Source of the DNA: Herbihabitans rhizosphaerae
GTDB lineage: Bacteria; Actinomycetota; Actinomycetes; Mycobacteriales; Pseudonocardiaceae
DNA: 64,000 nt
Assembly (NCBI RefSeq): GCF_004216555.1
Contig: NZ_SGWQ01000004.1
Location: forward strand, 124,001 to 188,000
Direction: 5' to 3'
The translations under genes and the position numbers were made by a program. Under the pieces are notes generated by a model that made no database searches, was not told the origin of the DNA, and was given only the letters and a program-made list of their open reading frames with translations. Shown here one piece after another: positions 25,287-33,962 of this stretch (within the stretch, counting starts at the first letter, position 1; each line of letters begins with the position of its first letter).

Positions 25287-26815
25287 CAGCTCGTCGTGCT
25301 CGCCGGTGTCTCGACCTGGCGGCGCACGGCGCGGCGGCGTTCGGCGCCCACGATCCGTTGCGCGGCAAGCTTTCCGGACAGCACCACCGGCGGGATCCCC
25401 ACGCCCGGCGTGGTGCCGCAGCCGGCCAGCACCACGTTGTCCACGCCGGGCACCAGGTTGCGCGGGCGGAACGGGCCGGTCTGGCCGAACGTGTGCGCCA
25501 GCGAGAACGGCGTGCCGGCGGCGAGTCCGGCCTCCTCCCAGTCGGCCGGCGTGACCAGCCGCTGCACCTCGATCTCACCGTCCACACCGGACAGTCCGCG
25601 AGCGTCCAATGTGGACAGCAGCTCGTCGCGGTACACCGGCCCGATCCGCCGCCAGTCGATCGGGCCGGTCAGCGTGTTCGGGCACGGCGCGAGTACCGAG
25701 ATCAGCTCGCGGCCGGGCGGGGCCAGCGACGGCTCGGTCGCCGTGGGGCGGGTGACCAGCAGCGACGGGTCGGACATCAGCTCGCCGCGCCGGGTGATCT
25801 CGTCGAACGTGCGGTCCCACCGCTGGCCGAAGAAGATCGTGTGGTGGTCCAGCACCGGCCAGGAGCGGCGCACCCCGGCGTGCAGCACGACCGCCGACGG
25901 CGACCAGCGCAGTGCCAGCGGCCGGCGCGGCGCCACCCCGAGCAGCCGGTAGCTGGCCTGCAGGTCGGCGGTGCACACGACGGCGTCGCACGGGATCCGC
26001 TCGCCGGACGTGGTGCGCACCGCGGTGACCCTCGTGCCGATTCGCTCCAGCCACGCCGCCGTCGTGCCGTACCGGATCCGCGCGCCGGATTCGCCTGCGG
26101 CACTTGCCATTCCGGCCGCCACCGCGCCCACCCCGCCGCGCGGGAAGTACACCCCGGCGACCGTGTCCATGTAGGCGATCACGGCGTAGGCGGCCAGCGC
26201 GCGGGCCGGCGGCACCCCCGCGTACAGCGACTGGAACGAGAACAGCCGGCGCACCCGCTCGTCGTTGAGGTGCCGCGCCACGGCGGGGGACAGCCGGCCG
26301 AAACCGCCGAGTGCCACCAACTTCGCCAGCGCGGGCGTCACGAGCCCGAGCGGCGAGTCGAAGTTGGCGTCGATGAAGCTGTTGCGCTGCGCCTTGTACA
26401 GCTTCGTGAGCCAGCGGCGTAGGGAGCGGTACCCGGCGGCCTCGGTCGGCCCGGCGAACCGGCGCACCTCGGCCTCCATCGCGTCCGCGTCGGTGTGCAC
26501 GTCGATCGAGCTGCCGTCGGCGAAGTGCGCGCGGTAGGCGGGGTGCAGCTGCCGCAGGCGCACCCGCTCGGCCAGCGACGAGCCGACCGCGGCGAGCGCC
26601 TCGTCCACGAACTCCGGCATGGTCAGCACGGTGGCGCCGCTGTCCACCGTGTAACCGTCCATTGTGGACAGACCGGCTCGGCCGCCAGGGGTGTCGGCCG
26701 ACTCGAGCACGGTGACGTTGCGGCCGGCGCCGAGCAGGTGCAGCGCGGCGGACAGCCCGGCGAGCCCGGCGCCGATCACCACGACGTCGTCGGTCTTCCC
26801 TGGCACAGTGCGCAC
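25286..26815 (-). CDS. crtI: Phytoene desaturase
   Basis: This 509-residue flavoprotein has the N-terminal dinucleotide motif [20 protein letters not shown] and the following [14 protein letters not shown], the [18 protein letters not shown] segment of bacterial CrtI proteins, and the C-terminal FAD motif [20 protein letters not shown] with [14 protein letters not shown]. It would introduce double bases of unsaturation into phytoene, giving lycopene or a related polyene; the number of steps cannot be read from sequence. It lies four bases downstream of the polyprenyl synthase gene. No lycopene cyclase is in the window. Confidence 0.93.
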   Translation of the reverse strand: MRTVPGKTDDVVVIGAGLAGLSAALHLLGAGRNVTVLESADTPGGRAGLSTMDGYTVDSGATVLTMPEFVDEALAAVGSSLAERVRLRQLHPAYRAHFADGSSIDVHTDADAMEAEVRRFAGPTEAAGYRSLRRWLTKLYKAQRNSFIDANFDSPLGLVTPALAKLVALGGFGRLSPAVARHLNDERVRRLFSFQSLYAGVPPARALAAYAVIAYMDTVAGVYFPRGGVGAVAAGMASAAGESGARIRYGTTAAWLERIGTRVTAVRTTSGERIPCDAVVCTADLQASYRLLGVAPRRPLALRWSPSAVVLHAGVRRSWPVLDHHTIFFGQRWDRTFDEITRRGELMSDPSLLVTRPTATEPSLAPPGRELISVLAPCPNTLTGPIDWRRIGPVYRDELLSTLDARGLSGVDGEIEVQRLVTPADWEEAGLAAGTPFSLAHTFGQTGPFRPRNLVPGVDNVVLAGCGTTPGVGIPPVVLSGKLAAQRIVGAERRRAVRRQVETPASTTS

Positions 26816-26819
26816 GGCG

Positions 26820-27908
26820 TCAGCGATTCCTCTTCGTCGCGGCGATCGCCAGCTCGCGCAGCCTGCCGGCGGCCGGCTCGGCCAGGTTCGCCGCGTCCAG
26901 CGCGCGCATGGCGGAGTCGGTCAGCTCACCGATCCGGTGCTCCACATCGGCCACCGCGCCCACGTCGGCGAGCATCGAGCGGACCCGCTCGACGGTGTCC
27001 GTATCGAGGTCCGGCCGGCCGAGCGCGGCGCGCAGGAGCCCGCTGCGGTCGGACCGCAAACCCAGTGCCACCAACAGGGTTCGCTTGCCCTCGCGCAGGT
27101 CGTCGCCGGCCGGCTTGCCGGTCACGTCGGTGTCGCCGAACATGCCGAGCAGATCGTCGCGCAGTTGGAAAGCCACCCCGATGTCCGCCCCGAACTCGCG
27201 CAATGAGTCCACTGTGGACGGTGCGGCGCCGGCCAGCGCGGCACCGAGGTGCAGCGGCCGCTCCACGGTGTACGCGGCGGTCTTGAGGCGGGCGACCCGC
27301 AGCGCCGCGTCCTCGGTCACGTCGCCGCGCACCTGGCTCAGCACGTCGAGGTACTGGCCGGCCAGCATCTCGCCGCGCATCGCCCGCCACGGCTCGGCGG
27401 CCGCGGCCAGTGCCGCGGGGTTCACACCGGAGCAGGCGAACATGTCGTCCGCCCAGGCCAGCGCCAGGTCGCCGAGCAGGATCGCGGCGGCCAGCCCGAA
27501 GTGGTCGGAGTCGCCGTGCCAGCCGTTGTCGCGGTGCCGGGCGGCGAAGGCCACGTGCACGGTCGGCGAGCCACGGCGCATCGTGGAGGCGTCCATCACG
27601 TCGTCGTGCACCAGCGCGCACGCCTGCAGCAGCTCCAGCGCGCTCACCGCGGTCAGCACCCGGTGCGCCTCGGGCCCGTCGGCCGCGCCGCCCGCGCCGC
27701 GCCAGCCCCACCAGGCGAACGTGGGCCGGATCCGCTTTCCGCCGCCCAGTACGAAGTCGGCCAGCGCCCGTGCCGCGGCACCGACGGCCTCGTCCAGCGA
27801 GGTGATCTCGGCCAGCCGGGTATCCAGGTACTCGCGCAGCGCCGCCTCGACGTGCGCCGGGGGAGTGGCATCGACCGAGCGGGTGTCCGGTGTGGCGTTG
27901 ACGTGCAC
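26820..27908 (-). CDS. crtE: Polyprenyl (geranylgeranyl) diphosphate synthase
   Basis: This 362-residue trans-prenyltransferase has the first Asp-rich motif in ALVHDDVMDASTMRRGSPT, the GGKRIRP substrate motif in VLGGGKRIRPTF, and the second Asp-rich motif in FQLRDDLLGMFGDTDVTGKP. The start is the GTG at 27908. It heads the crtE-crtI-crtB operon and is in the position of idsA2 (Rv2173) in mycobacteria. Chain length is inferred as C20 from the carotenoid partners rather than from residues. The next gene, metF, is divergent. Confidence 0.9.
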   Translation of the reverse strand: MHVNATPDTRSVDATPPAHVEAALREYLDTRLAEITSLDEAVGAAARALADFVLGGGKRIRPTFAWWGWRGAGGAADGPEAHRVLTAVSALELLQACALVHDDVMDASTMRRGSPTVHVAFAARHRDNGWHGDSDHFGLAAAILLGDLALAWADDMFACSGVNPAALAAAAEPWRAMRGEMLAGQYLDVLSQVRGDVTEDAALRVARLKTAAYTVERPLHLGAALAGAAPSTVDSLREFGADIGVAFQLRDDLLGMFGDTDVTGKPAGDDLREGKRTLLVALGLRSDRSGLLRAALGRPDLDTDTVERVRSMLADVGAVADVEHRIGELTDSAMRALDAANLAEPAAGRLRELAIAATKRNR

Positions 27909-28024
27909 GCTTACATCGTCCGCTGTCGCCCATCCGAGCGGCGCGCCGGGTCCCTCACCTGAGAACCGATGCCCGCGATTCGGGAGGGTTATCCCAATAA
28001 GCGGGCACTGGGTACCCTGGCCAC

Positions 28025-28939
28025 GTGGATTCGGTGGTTCAGCGGCTGCGCGTCGATCGCCCGGTGTTCTCGGTGGAGTTCATGCCACCGAGGAGCGAGG
28101 AGGACGAACGCGTCCTGTGGCGCGCGGTGCGCGAACTCGAGTCGCTCGACCCGGCCTACGTGTCGATCACCTACGGCGCCGGCGGATCGCGCCGGGACCG
28201 CACGATCCGCACCACCGGCCGGGTCGCCCAGGAGACCACGCTCGTCCCGATGGCGCACCTCACCGCGGTCGAGCACTCCGTCGCCGAGCTGCGCAACGTG
28301 ATCGGCTGGTACGCGGCGGTCGGCGTGCGCAACATCCTCGCGCTGCGCGGTGATCCGCCCGGCGACCCCAACGGCGAGTGGCGCACCCATCCCGAGGGCC
28401 TCAGCTACGCCGAGGAACTGGTGCGCCTGGTGCGCGAGTTGGGCGACTTCTGCGTCGGCGTGGCCGCTTTCCCGTACGGCCACCCGCGTTCGGTCGACCT
28501 GGACACCGACACCCGCCACCTGGTGCGCAAGTTCGACGCCGGCGCGGACTTCGCCATCGCGCAGCTGTTCTTCGAGGCCGACGACTTCCTGCGGATGCGC
28601 GATAGGGTCGCGGCCAGCGGGTACGACGGCGACGCGCTGCTCGTGCCCGGCGTCATGCCGCTCACCACCCCGCGCACGCTGAACAAGACCGTGGAACTGT
28701 CCGGCGCGCAGGTGCCGCCCAAGGTCGCCGCGCGACTGGACCCGCTGGCCGACGATCCGGCCGCGTTCCGCGCGGAGGGGATCGACCTGGTCACCGAGCT
28801 GTGCGAGCGGCTGATCGCCGAGGGCGTGCCAGGGCTGCACTTCTACACGCTGAACCGCTCCAAGGCGACCAGGGAGGTCGTCGCGCGCCTCGGCCTGGTG
28901 CCCGGGCGGACCGCTACAGCACAGCGGCTTCGCGCTTGA
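28025..28939 (+). CDS. metF: Methylenetetrahydrofolate reductase family protein
   Basis: This 304-residue TIM-barrel protein has FSVEFMPPRSEEDE at the N-terminus, VSITYGAGGSRRDRT, NILALRGDPPGDP, and FDAGADFAIAQLFFEADDFL, all typical of MetF; it would make 5-methyltetrahydrofolate for methionine synthesis. Position matches Rv2172c, a divergent MTHFR of mycobacteria. The GTG at 28025 has TACCCT six bases upstream, so it may be leaderless. The last eight codons lie within a 70-bp repeat whose other copy is the 3' end of lppM (31060-31129), so the C-terminus is shared with the edge of the inserted island. Confidence 0.88.
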   Translation: MDSVVQRLRVDRPVFSVEFMPPRSEEDERVLWRAVRELESLDPAYVSITYGAGGSRRDRTIRTTGRVAQETTLVPMAHLTAVEHSVAELRNVIGWYAAVGVRNILALRGDPPGDPNGEWRTHPEGLSYAEELVRLVRELGDFCVGVAAFPYGHPRSVDLDTDTRHLVRKFDAGADFAIAQLFFEADDFLRMRDRVAASGYDGDALLVPGVMPLTTPRTLNKTVELSGAQVPPKVAARLDPLADDPAAFRAEGIDLVTELCERLIAEGVPGLHFYTLNRSKATREVVARLGLVPGRTATAQRLRA

Positions 28940-28980
28940 GTTTGCGCACGTGACGCCGGTGCGCGGCCACCGCGAGAACG
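28911..28980. repeat. Left 70-bp direct repeat bounding the toxin island (extra lppM 3' end)
   Basis: This copy matches 31060-31129 at 68 of 70 positions. On the minus strand it encodes VAAHRRHVRKLKREAAVL and a stop (TAG), which are the last residues of the intact lppM gene at 31063. Beyond 28980 the two copies diverge completely. Confidence 0.88.
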
Positions 28981-29078
28981 CCTTGTTGCTCAGATAGTTG
29001 TAACCACTCGCACACTCCTTGCGTTCGCGCCTGCAGCTTGGCTACCGTAGTCGCACGATTGCGCACTGGGGGTGCACA

Positions 29079-29378
29079 TTGGGGTTTCAAGCTGAGATCG
29101 AAAGCATCAGAAAGTCCGCACGCGCGTCGCGCAGTGCCGCTGATCAGACTCGATCCGTCGATCTTGCGGGCGTCGTACGCGGAATCAAGGACGCGTTGCC
29201 CGGCGGTTGGGCCGCGCAAACCACCAGCATGGTCGGCACGACCTGGCAGAACACCATCGGTGGGTGGACCTCGCAAGCAGACCGCTATGCCGACAGCCTG
29301 AACGCGTCCGCCACCGAGTACGAACGCAATGAGGAAAGCGCCAAGGCCAATCTCCGCCGCGCGGAAAGGCCCCGCTGA
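29079..29378 (+). CDS. WXG100-like (ESX secretion substrate type) protein
   Basis: The TTG at 29079, preceded by GGGGG, gives a 99-residue helical protein with the size and pattern of WXG100 proteins: a first helix (FQAEIESIRKSARASRSAAD), a central turn with TWQNTIGGWTSQADRYADSL, and a charged second helix (ATEYERNEESAKANLRRAE). The strict Trp-X-Gly is replaced by GGW. It overlaps the toxin-like gene by one base (TGATG at 29376-29380). It probably forms a helical dimer with, or chaperones, the toxin for type VII secretion. Confidence 0.65.
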   Translation: MGFQAEIESIRKSARASRSAADQTRSVDLAGVVRGIKDALPGGWAAQTTSMVGTTWQNTIGGWTSQADRYADSLNASATEYERNEESAKANLRRAERPR

Positions 29379-30595
29379 TGCTCACATTCGGGCAGACGCG
29401 CACCTGGCGACCCGAGCCACTCGACACCGTGGAAAAGGACCTCAAGTCACGACAAGATCATCTGCTCACGCTTCAAGATGAACTCCTCGGCGCGGCCACC
29501 ACGGATGTCTGGCACGGAACCGCGCATGATGCTGCGGCTGCCGAGCGCAACCGCATGGCGAACGACATGGAGCACTTGGTCGCGGAGCTCTCGGCGGTTC
29601 GCACCGCCGTAGCTCGTGCTTCCGATGCGGTCGTTCCGCTGCGACACGCGATCGTCGAAGCCGAACACCTCGCCTCGCGGCACGGATTCTCCATCAGTGA
29701 TGACGGCGCGATTCACGACGTCAATCCACCTCGGGACGTTCCACCTGACCAGCAACAGCAGGTGAACGAGGAACGCAATCGCGTCAAAGCTGAGCTTGGC
29801 GATCGCGTGAAGCGCATCCTGGAGCAGGCGCAGAGCATCGATCTGGATCTGGACAAGGTGCTCACCAAGGCGGTGCATAACATGATCTCTGACGGCGCCG
29901 CAGCGACTCTCGAGAGCGCCGCCAGGGCTGGTGAGCATCAAGGCTCCCTGCATGAGGAACTCCTCGCGAAGTACAAGGTCGCCAAGGACCCAGGCGGCAT
30001 GGTGACATGGCCGAACCAATGGCCGACCGACTCGTGGCCGTTCGATGTCAAGCCGCGGGAGATAACCGCCACTGAGGCGCAAATGCTCAACGGTCTCGGG
30101 TTCGGTGAACTGAGCAAATTCGGTGATATCTATGATCGCGCCCAGGCCGCGCAAAGTCAGATGTTCGACGCACTCGGTGAGGGTGACGGACATCGGGACG
30201 CGTTCCGGCACACGTATTGGAGCGCCATGCTCGCGAATCGCTTCGGACACGAATGGGCCGAACGCTTCACCACCGCACACGAAGGGACGCACAGACCTGA
30301 CGCGAGCGATACGACGGTCGCCATGGACATGCACAACAACGAAGTCGGCCGTCGGATCGCCGCGGAGCATCCAGGTGCCTCGTTGGACGAACTCAAAGGC
30401 CACGTCGAGCGTGCCGTCCGAAACGGTGAAATGGTGGTAGTCAATTCTGATGGGCAGCTTGTCCACAGCAATGAGGTCCTCGACGGAAAGACTGGTTTCG
30501 CGAAGGACTCGCGCACGGTCGTGCCTCCGGGGACGAGTCCGCCTCTACCGTCGCCGGCCGATCCTCCCTATGGTCCTCACCGTGGACCACGGTAG
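29378..30595 (+). CDS. Candidate type VII polymorphic toxin with uncharacterised C-terminal domain
   Basis: This 405-residue protein has a helical N-terminal domain of about 110 residues like WXG100/LXG modules (PLDTVEKDLKSRQDHLLTLQ, WHGTAHDAAAAERNRMANDM), a linker rich in charged helices, and a C-terminal domain from about residue 235. That domain has a dense set of conserved-looking polar residues: GHRDAFRHTYWSAML, FTTAHEGTHRPD, TVAMDMHNNEVGRRIA. The His, Asp, Glu and Asn pattern resembles the DUF6973-type domain of predicted toxins, but no activity is known to me. The protein ends with a Pro-rich tail. The lipoprotein gene overlapping its 3' end is a candidate immunity gene. Confidence 0.65.
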   Translation: MLTFGQTRTWRPEPLDTVEKDLKSRQDHLLTLQDELLGAATTDVWHGTAHDAAAAERNRMANDMEHLVAELSAVRTAVARASDAVVPLRHAIVEAEHLASRHGFSISDDGAIHDVNPPRDVPPDQQQQVNEERNRVKAELGDRVKRILEQAQSIDLDLDKVLTKAVHNMISDGAAATLESAARAGEHQGSLHEELLAKYKVAKDPGGMVTWPNQWPTDSWPFDVKPREITATEAQMLNGLGFGELSKFGDIYDRAQAAQSQMFDALGEGDGHRDAFRHTYWSAMLANRFGHEWAERFTTAHEGTHRPDASDTTVAMDMHNNEVGRRIAAEHPGASLDELKGHVERAVRNGEMVVVNSDGQLVHSNEVLDGKTGFAKDSRTVVPPGTSPPLPSPADPPYGPHRGPR

Positions 30596-31055
30596 CGATC
30601 GGCCGCGATGGGGTCACATCGTGGTCACGGCTCTTGTGCTGATGTTAGCTGTGGCCTGTGGCGGTGGCGAGTCGACAGACGAGGGGGGAATTCCTTACGA
30701 AGATCTCGGCGAGACCACGCCTGCGGGGATCCGGCTCAACGAGATGCTGCAGCGTGAAGAGATTGTGCCGCTACGCGACGTCATTGGTGGCGATTGGGAT
30801 TCTGTCTATGTCAAGTATTATCAGCATGGATGGTTTACGATCTCGACAGTAGAAGAGGATATCGGCGCAAGTATCGAGATTGCCAAGAATACGGTATTCA
30901 AGACGCTTCTTGTTCTCTTTCGCAACGGAAAGCCTCAGCGGGCCATCAATGTCCACGTGGGTATGGGCCCAGGTCGATACGGCAGGAACGTTGTCATAGA
31001 CAACAAGACCGACCATAGTTCGACAAGACTGCTGCTCGTTGATCCGCCGCCGTGA
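30570..31055 (+). CDS. Small lipoprotein, candidate immunity protein
   Basis: The ATG at 30570 overlaps the toxin gene by 26 bases; a GTG at 30582 is an alternative. The 161-residue product has a short positive N-region, a hydrophobic segment VVTALVLMLAVACGGGES with a possible lipobox Cys, and a soluble domain with EEIVPLRDVIGGDWDSVYVK and INVHVGMGPGRYGRNVV. Base composition is visibly less GC-rich than the flanking genes, pointing to transfer. Order (WXG100, toxin, lipoprotein) and surface location fit an immunity protein for a toxin acting outside the cytoplasm. No family is recognised. Confidence 0.6.
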   Translation: MVLTVDHGSDRPRWGHIVVTALVLMLAVACGGGESTDEGGIPYEDLGETTPAGIRLNEMLQREEIVPLRDVIGGDWDSVYVKYYQHGWFTISTVEEDIGASIEIAKNTVFKTLLVLFRNGKPQRAINVHVGMGPGRYGRNVVIDNKTDHSSTRLLLVDPPP

Positions 31056-31059
31056 TGGC

Positions 31060-31129
31060 CCGTTACAGCACAGCGGCTTCGCGCTTGAGTTTGCGCACGT
31101 GACGCCGGTGCGCGGCGACCGCGAGAACG
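31060..31129. repeat. Right 70-bp direct repeat bounding the toxin island (native lppM 3' end)
   Basis: Matches 28911-28980 at 68 of 70 positions and is continuous with the intact lppM gene, so it is the native copy. Confidence 0.88.
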
Positions 31130-31761
31130 AGTACCAGCAGCGCCACGACTGCGGTCGCGCCGCCCAGGATCAGCACCCACTTCATCAACGAGCCGCTGGC
31201 GCCACTGGTGTACTCGGCGGTCGCGTCGAACCCGCTGGCCGTGCCGGGCGTCGGCTTCCAGGAGATCTCGTTCTCGTTGGCGATCCCGTTCGTGCGGGTG
31301 ATCGCGCCAGGGAAGGCGATCTTGAGCTGCACGTCGGCGCGGTCGGCCGGCAGCGAGTTCAGGTCGGCCGAGCCGGACAGCGTCACCAGGTCGCCGGACC
31401 GGCGGAAGCCGAGCTGGAAGTAGCTGCCCGTGGTGATCGTCTTGGCCAGCTTCTCGAACTCGACGAAGCTCAGCTTTTCGAAGGTGAGCCGCTGACCGAC
31501 GTAGTTGTCCGCGCTGTACTTCTCGACCTTGATCTTCTTGGACAGCTCCGGCGGGATCGTGATCGCCGGGCCGGTGTCACCGGTCTTGATCGCCAGCGAG
31601 GAGATGATCACGTCGCCGGAGACGTGATCGTCACCGGCCACCGCGAGCGCGGCACGCACCCGGACGCACCCGCCGGCCGAGAGCACGACCAATATCGCGA
31701 GCAGCGGTAACGCGAACCACCTGCGAAAACGCTTCGCCCGATCGGTCTTGACCTTGTGCAC
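31063..31761 (-). CDS. lppM: LppM-family lipoprotein (DUF3153)
   Basis: The GTG at 31761 follows AGGAT and is preferred to an ATG at 31800. The 232-residue protein has a cleavable lipoprotein signal (FRRWFALPLLAILVVLSAGG followed by Cys), an extracytoplasmic domain (SGDVIISSLAIKT, ITIPPELSKKIKVEKYSADN, LVTLSGSADLNSLPADRADV) and a C-terminal membrane segment (LMKWVLILGGATAVVALLVL) with a basic tail. This layout and its place beside metF match LppM (Rv2171), a surface protein linked to lipid binding in mycobacteria. Its last 20 codons occur twice in the window. Confidence 0.85.
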   Translation of the reverse strand: MHKVKTDRAKRFRRWFALPLLAILVVLSAGGCVRVRAALAVAGDDHVSGDVIISSLAIKTGDTGPAITIPPELSKKIKVEKYSADNYVGQRLTFEKLSFVEFEKLAKTITTGSYFQLGFRRSGDLVTLSGSADLNSLPADRADVQLKIAFPGAITRTNGIANENEISWKPTPGTASGFDATAEYTSGASGSLMKWVLILGGATAVVALLVLVLAVAAHRRHVRKLKREAAVL

Positions 31762-31839
31762 CGCGCCATCCTGCCAGTCGAGTCCGAGCTTCGCTCGCAT
31801 ACCTGTGTCAGCACAGCCCGAACGGGTAGCGTGCGCGTC

Positions 31840-33513
31840 ATGTCTTCTGCCCGACCCAGTGTGCACGAGATCAGCGACGGCTACGTCGACCGGTATGCCG
31901 CGCTCGATCCGATTCTCGCCACATACCTCGGTATCCCCGGCCACGACGCCCGGCTCACCGATTGTTCCCCTGACGCCCACGACGAGCGGGCCCGGCTCGC
32001 GTCGGACACGTTGCGCCAGGTTACCGAGGCGGAGCCGGTCGACGACGGCGAGGCCGCGGCGAGAGCCGTGTTCACCGAGCGGGTCGGGCTCGAACTGGAG
32101 ATCCACGATGCCGGTCTGGACGCCTCCGCGCTGAACGTGATCGAGAGCCCTGTGCAGAACATGCGGCAGGTGTTCGACCTGATGCCGACCGACACGGCGG
32201 AGGACTGGACGACGATCAGGGACCGGCTCGCCGCCGTGCCCGGCGCGCTGGACAGCCTGCGCGAGTCCCTGCGGCACGCCGCCGAGCAGGGCAACGTCGC
32301 CGCCGTCCGGCAGGTCGTGCGCACCGCCGAGCAGTGCGAGACCTGGTCGGGCCAGACGGGGGCCACGCCGTTCTTCGCCACGTTCGTCAAGCAGGCCGAC
32401 GTGCCCACGGCGTTGGCCGGCGAGTTGGAGACGGCCGCGTCCGGCGCCGGTGCCGCGTTCGGGGACATGGCCGTGTTCCTGCGCGACGAACTGGCCCCCA
32501 AGGCGCCCCAGGAGGACGCGGTGGGCGAGGACGTCTACCGGCTGTGGTCGCGCTACTTCATCGGTGCCTCCCTCGACCTGCGCGAGGCCTACCAGTGGGG
32601 CTGGGAGGAGCTGGCCAGGATCGAGTCGGAGATGGCCACCGTGGCCGGCCGGATCCGCCCTGGCGTCACCGCCGCGGAGGCCGCCGCCGCGCTGGACGCC
32701 GACCCGCGCTACCGCGTGCACGGGCAGCCGGCGTTCGAGGAGTGGATGCAGCAACTGTCGGACAAGGCGCTGATCGCCTTGCGGGACAAGCACTTCGCGA
32801 TCCCCGACGAGCTGATGACGCTGGAGTGCAGGATCGCCCCACCGGGCGGCACGATCGGCATGTACTACACCGGCCCGACCGACGACTTCTCCCGTCCCGG
32901 CCGGATGTGGTGGTCGGTGCCGGCGGACAAGGAGGACTTCTCCACCTGGCGCGAGGTCACCACCGTGTACCACGAGGGCGTGCCGGGGCATCACCTCCAG
33001 GTCGCCACCGCGGTGCACGAGGCCGGCCTGAACCGGTTCCAGCGGCTGATGTGCTGGGTGTCCGGGCACGGCGAGGGGTGGGCGCTGTACGCCGAGCGGC
33101 TCATGCGCGAGCTGGGCTACCTCGACGACGACGGCGACTACCTCGGCATGCTCGACGCGCACCTGTTCCGCGCGGCGCGGGTGATCGTGGACATCGGCAT
33201 GCACCTGAAGCTGGAGATCCCGTCCGGCACCGGGTTCCACGAGGGCCAGACGTGGACACCGGAGTTGGGGCTGGAGTTCCTGCTGACCCGCACGCTGTCG
33301 GAGGCCGCGCACGCGCGCGACGAGATCGACCGCTACCTCGGATGGCCGGGGCAGGCGCCGTCCTACAAGCTCGGCGAGCGGCTGTGGCTGGCGCTGCGCG
33401 AGGAGGCGCGTCGTCGCGAGGGGCCGACGTTCGACGCGAAAGCCTTCCACACCAACGCTTTGCGCCTCGGCGGCATGGGCCTCGACACCCTGCGCGAGCG
33501 CCTCGGCGGCTAG
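31840..33513 (+). CDS. DUF885-family metallopeptidase-like protein
   Basis: This 557-residue protein has the zinc-peptidase helix VYHEGVPGHHLQ (HExxxxH-type variant of DUF885 proteins), a downstream GHGEGWALYAERLM motif with the third ligand Glu, and ends EARRREGPTFDAKAF and GGMGLDTLRERLGG. There is no signal peptide, so it is probably cytoplasmic. The ATG at 31840 is eight bases after TAGCGT, suggesting a near-leaderless transcript. The TAG stop at 33511-33513 lies in the CTAG target duplication of an IS5-family insertion, which leaves the protein intact. Confidence 0.9.
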   Translation: MSSARPSVHEISDGYVDRYAALDPILATYLGIPGHDARLTDCSPDAHDERARLASDTLRQVTEAEPVDDGEAAARAVFTERVGLELEIHDAGLDASALNVIESPVQNMRQVFDLMPTDTAEDWTTIRDRLAAVPGALDSLRESLRHAAEQGNVAAVRQVVRTAEQCETWSGQTGATPFFATFVKQADVPTALAGELETAASGAGAAFGDMAVFLRDELAPKAPQEDAVGEDVYRLWSRYFIGASLDLREAYQWGWEELARIESEMATVAGRIRPGVTAAEAAAALDADPRYRVHGQPAFEEWMQQLSDKALIALRDKHFAIPDELMTLECRIAPPGGTIGMYYTGPTDDFSRPGRMWWSVPADKEDFSTWREVTTVYHEGVPGHHLQVATAVHEAGLNRFQRLMCWVSGHGEGWALYAERLMRELGYLDDDGDYLGMLDAHLFRAARVIVDIGMHLKLEIPSGTGFHEGQTWTPELGLEFLLTRTLSEAAHARDEIDRYLGWPGQAPSYKLGERLWLALREEARRREGPTFDAKAFHTNALRLGGMGLDTLRERLGG

Positions 33514-33560
33514 GACCTGTCCTCAAAGGTGATTTGGCTGACCTGGTTTGATCTTCGGTC

Positions 33561-33962
33561 GTGGTGCGTAGGCATGAGTTGACTGATGAGCAGTGGTGTG
33601 TGGTGGAACCGTTGCTGCCGCCGTCGGGGGTGAAGGGTCGTCCGCGGGTGGATGACCGGCGTGTGATCAACGGGATGTTGTTCAAGGCTAAGACCGGGGT
33701 GTCGTGGCGTGATCTGCCGGAGCGGTATGGGTCGTGGAAGACGGTCTACGGCCGGTTCTGGCGTTGGTCGCGCGATGGCACCTTGACCATGTTGGTGGGC
33801 AAGGTGCGGGTGATCGCGGAGGCGATCGACGAGCTGGACCGGGAAGTCTCGGTCGATTCCAGCATCGTGCGTGCCCATCAGCACGCGGCCGGTGCCCGCC
33901 GCCGCCCGCGTGCTCACACAGGGGGCGAGCGGATCGTGTGGCGGGCACACCGAACCAGATGA
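33561..33962 (+). CDS. IS5-family transposase, N-terminal frame
   Basis: This 133-codon frame starts with ELTDEQWCVVEPLLPPSGVK, contains RVINGMLFKAKTGVSWRDLP and ends the conserved part with VDSSIVRAHQHAAGA, which carries the first catalytic Asp. It then runs out of frame at TGA 33960-33962. The second half of the protein is in the +1 frame. This may be a programmed +1 shift or an inactivating indel in the stretch 33890-33960, where a GGGGG run is present. Confidence 0.8.
   Translation: MVRRHELTDEQWCVVEPLLPPSGVKGRPRVDDRRVINGMLFKAKTGVSWRDLPERYGSWKTVYGRFWRWSRDGTLTMLVGKVRVIAEAIDELDREVSVDSSIVRAHQHAAGARRRPRAHTGGERIVWRAHRTR

Noticed and set aside
24376-25587. Minus-strand open frame upstream of the 23854 gene, running through crtB and crtI
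   Set aside because: It is a GC-rich shadow; crtB and crtI in the other frames have clear motifs, and AAAGGAAC marks the start at 24375.
28911-31129. Assembly artefact as cause of the 70-bp repeat
   Set aside because: The copies differ at two positions and the sequence between has its own coherent genes and composition, so an assembly error is less likely than insertion, though read data would settle it.
31762-33450. Long minus-strand open frame continuous with lppM and antisense to the DUF885 gene
   Set aside because: Its composition is Arg/Ala/Gly/His-rich without domains, while the plus strand has a complete DUF885 protein with its zinc motif; the real lppM starts at 31761.
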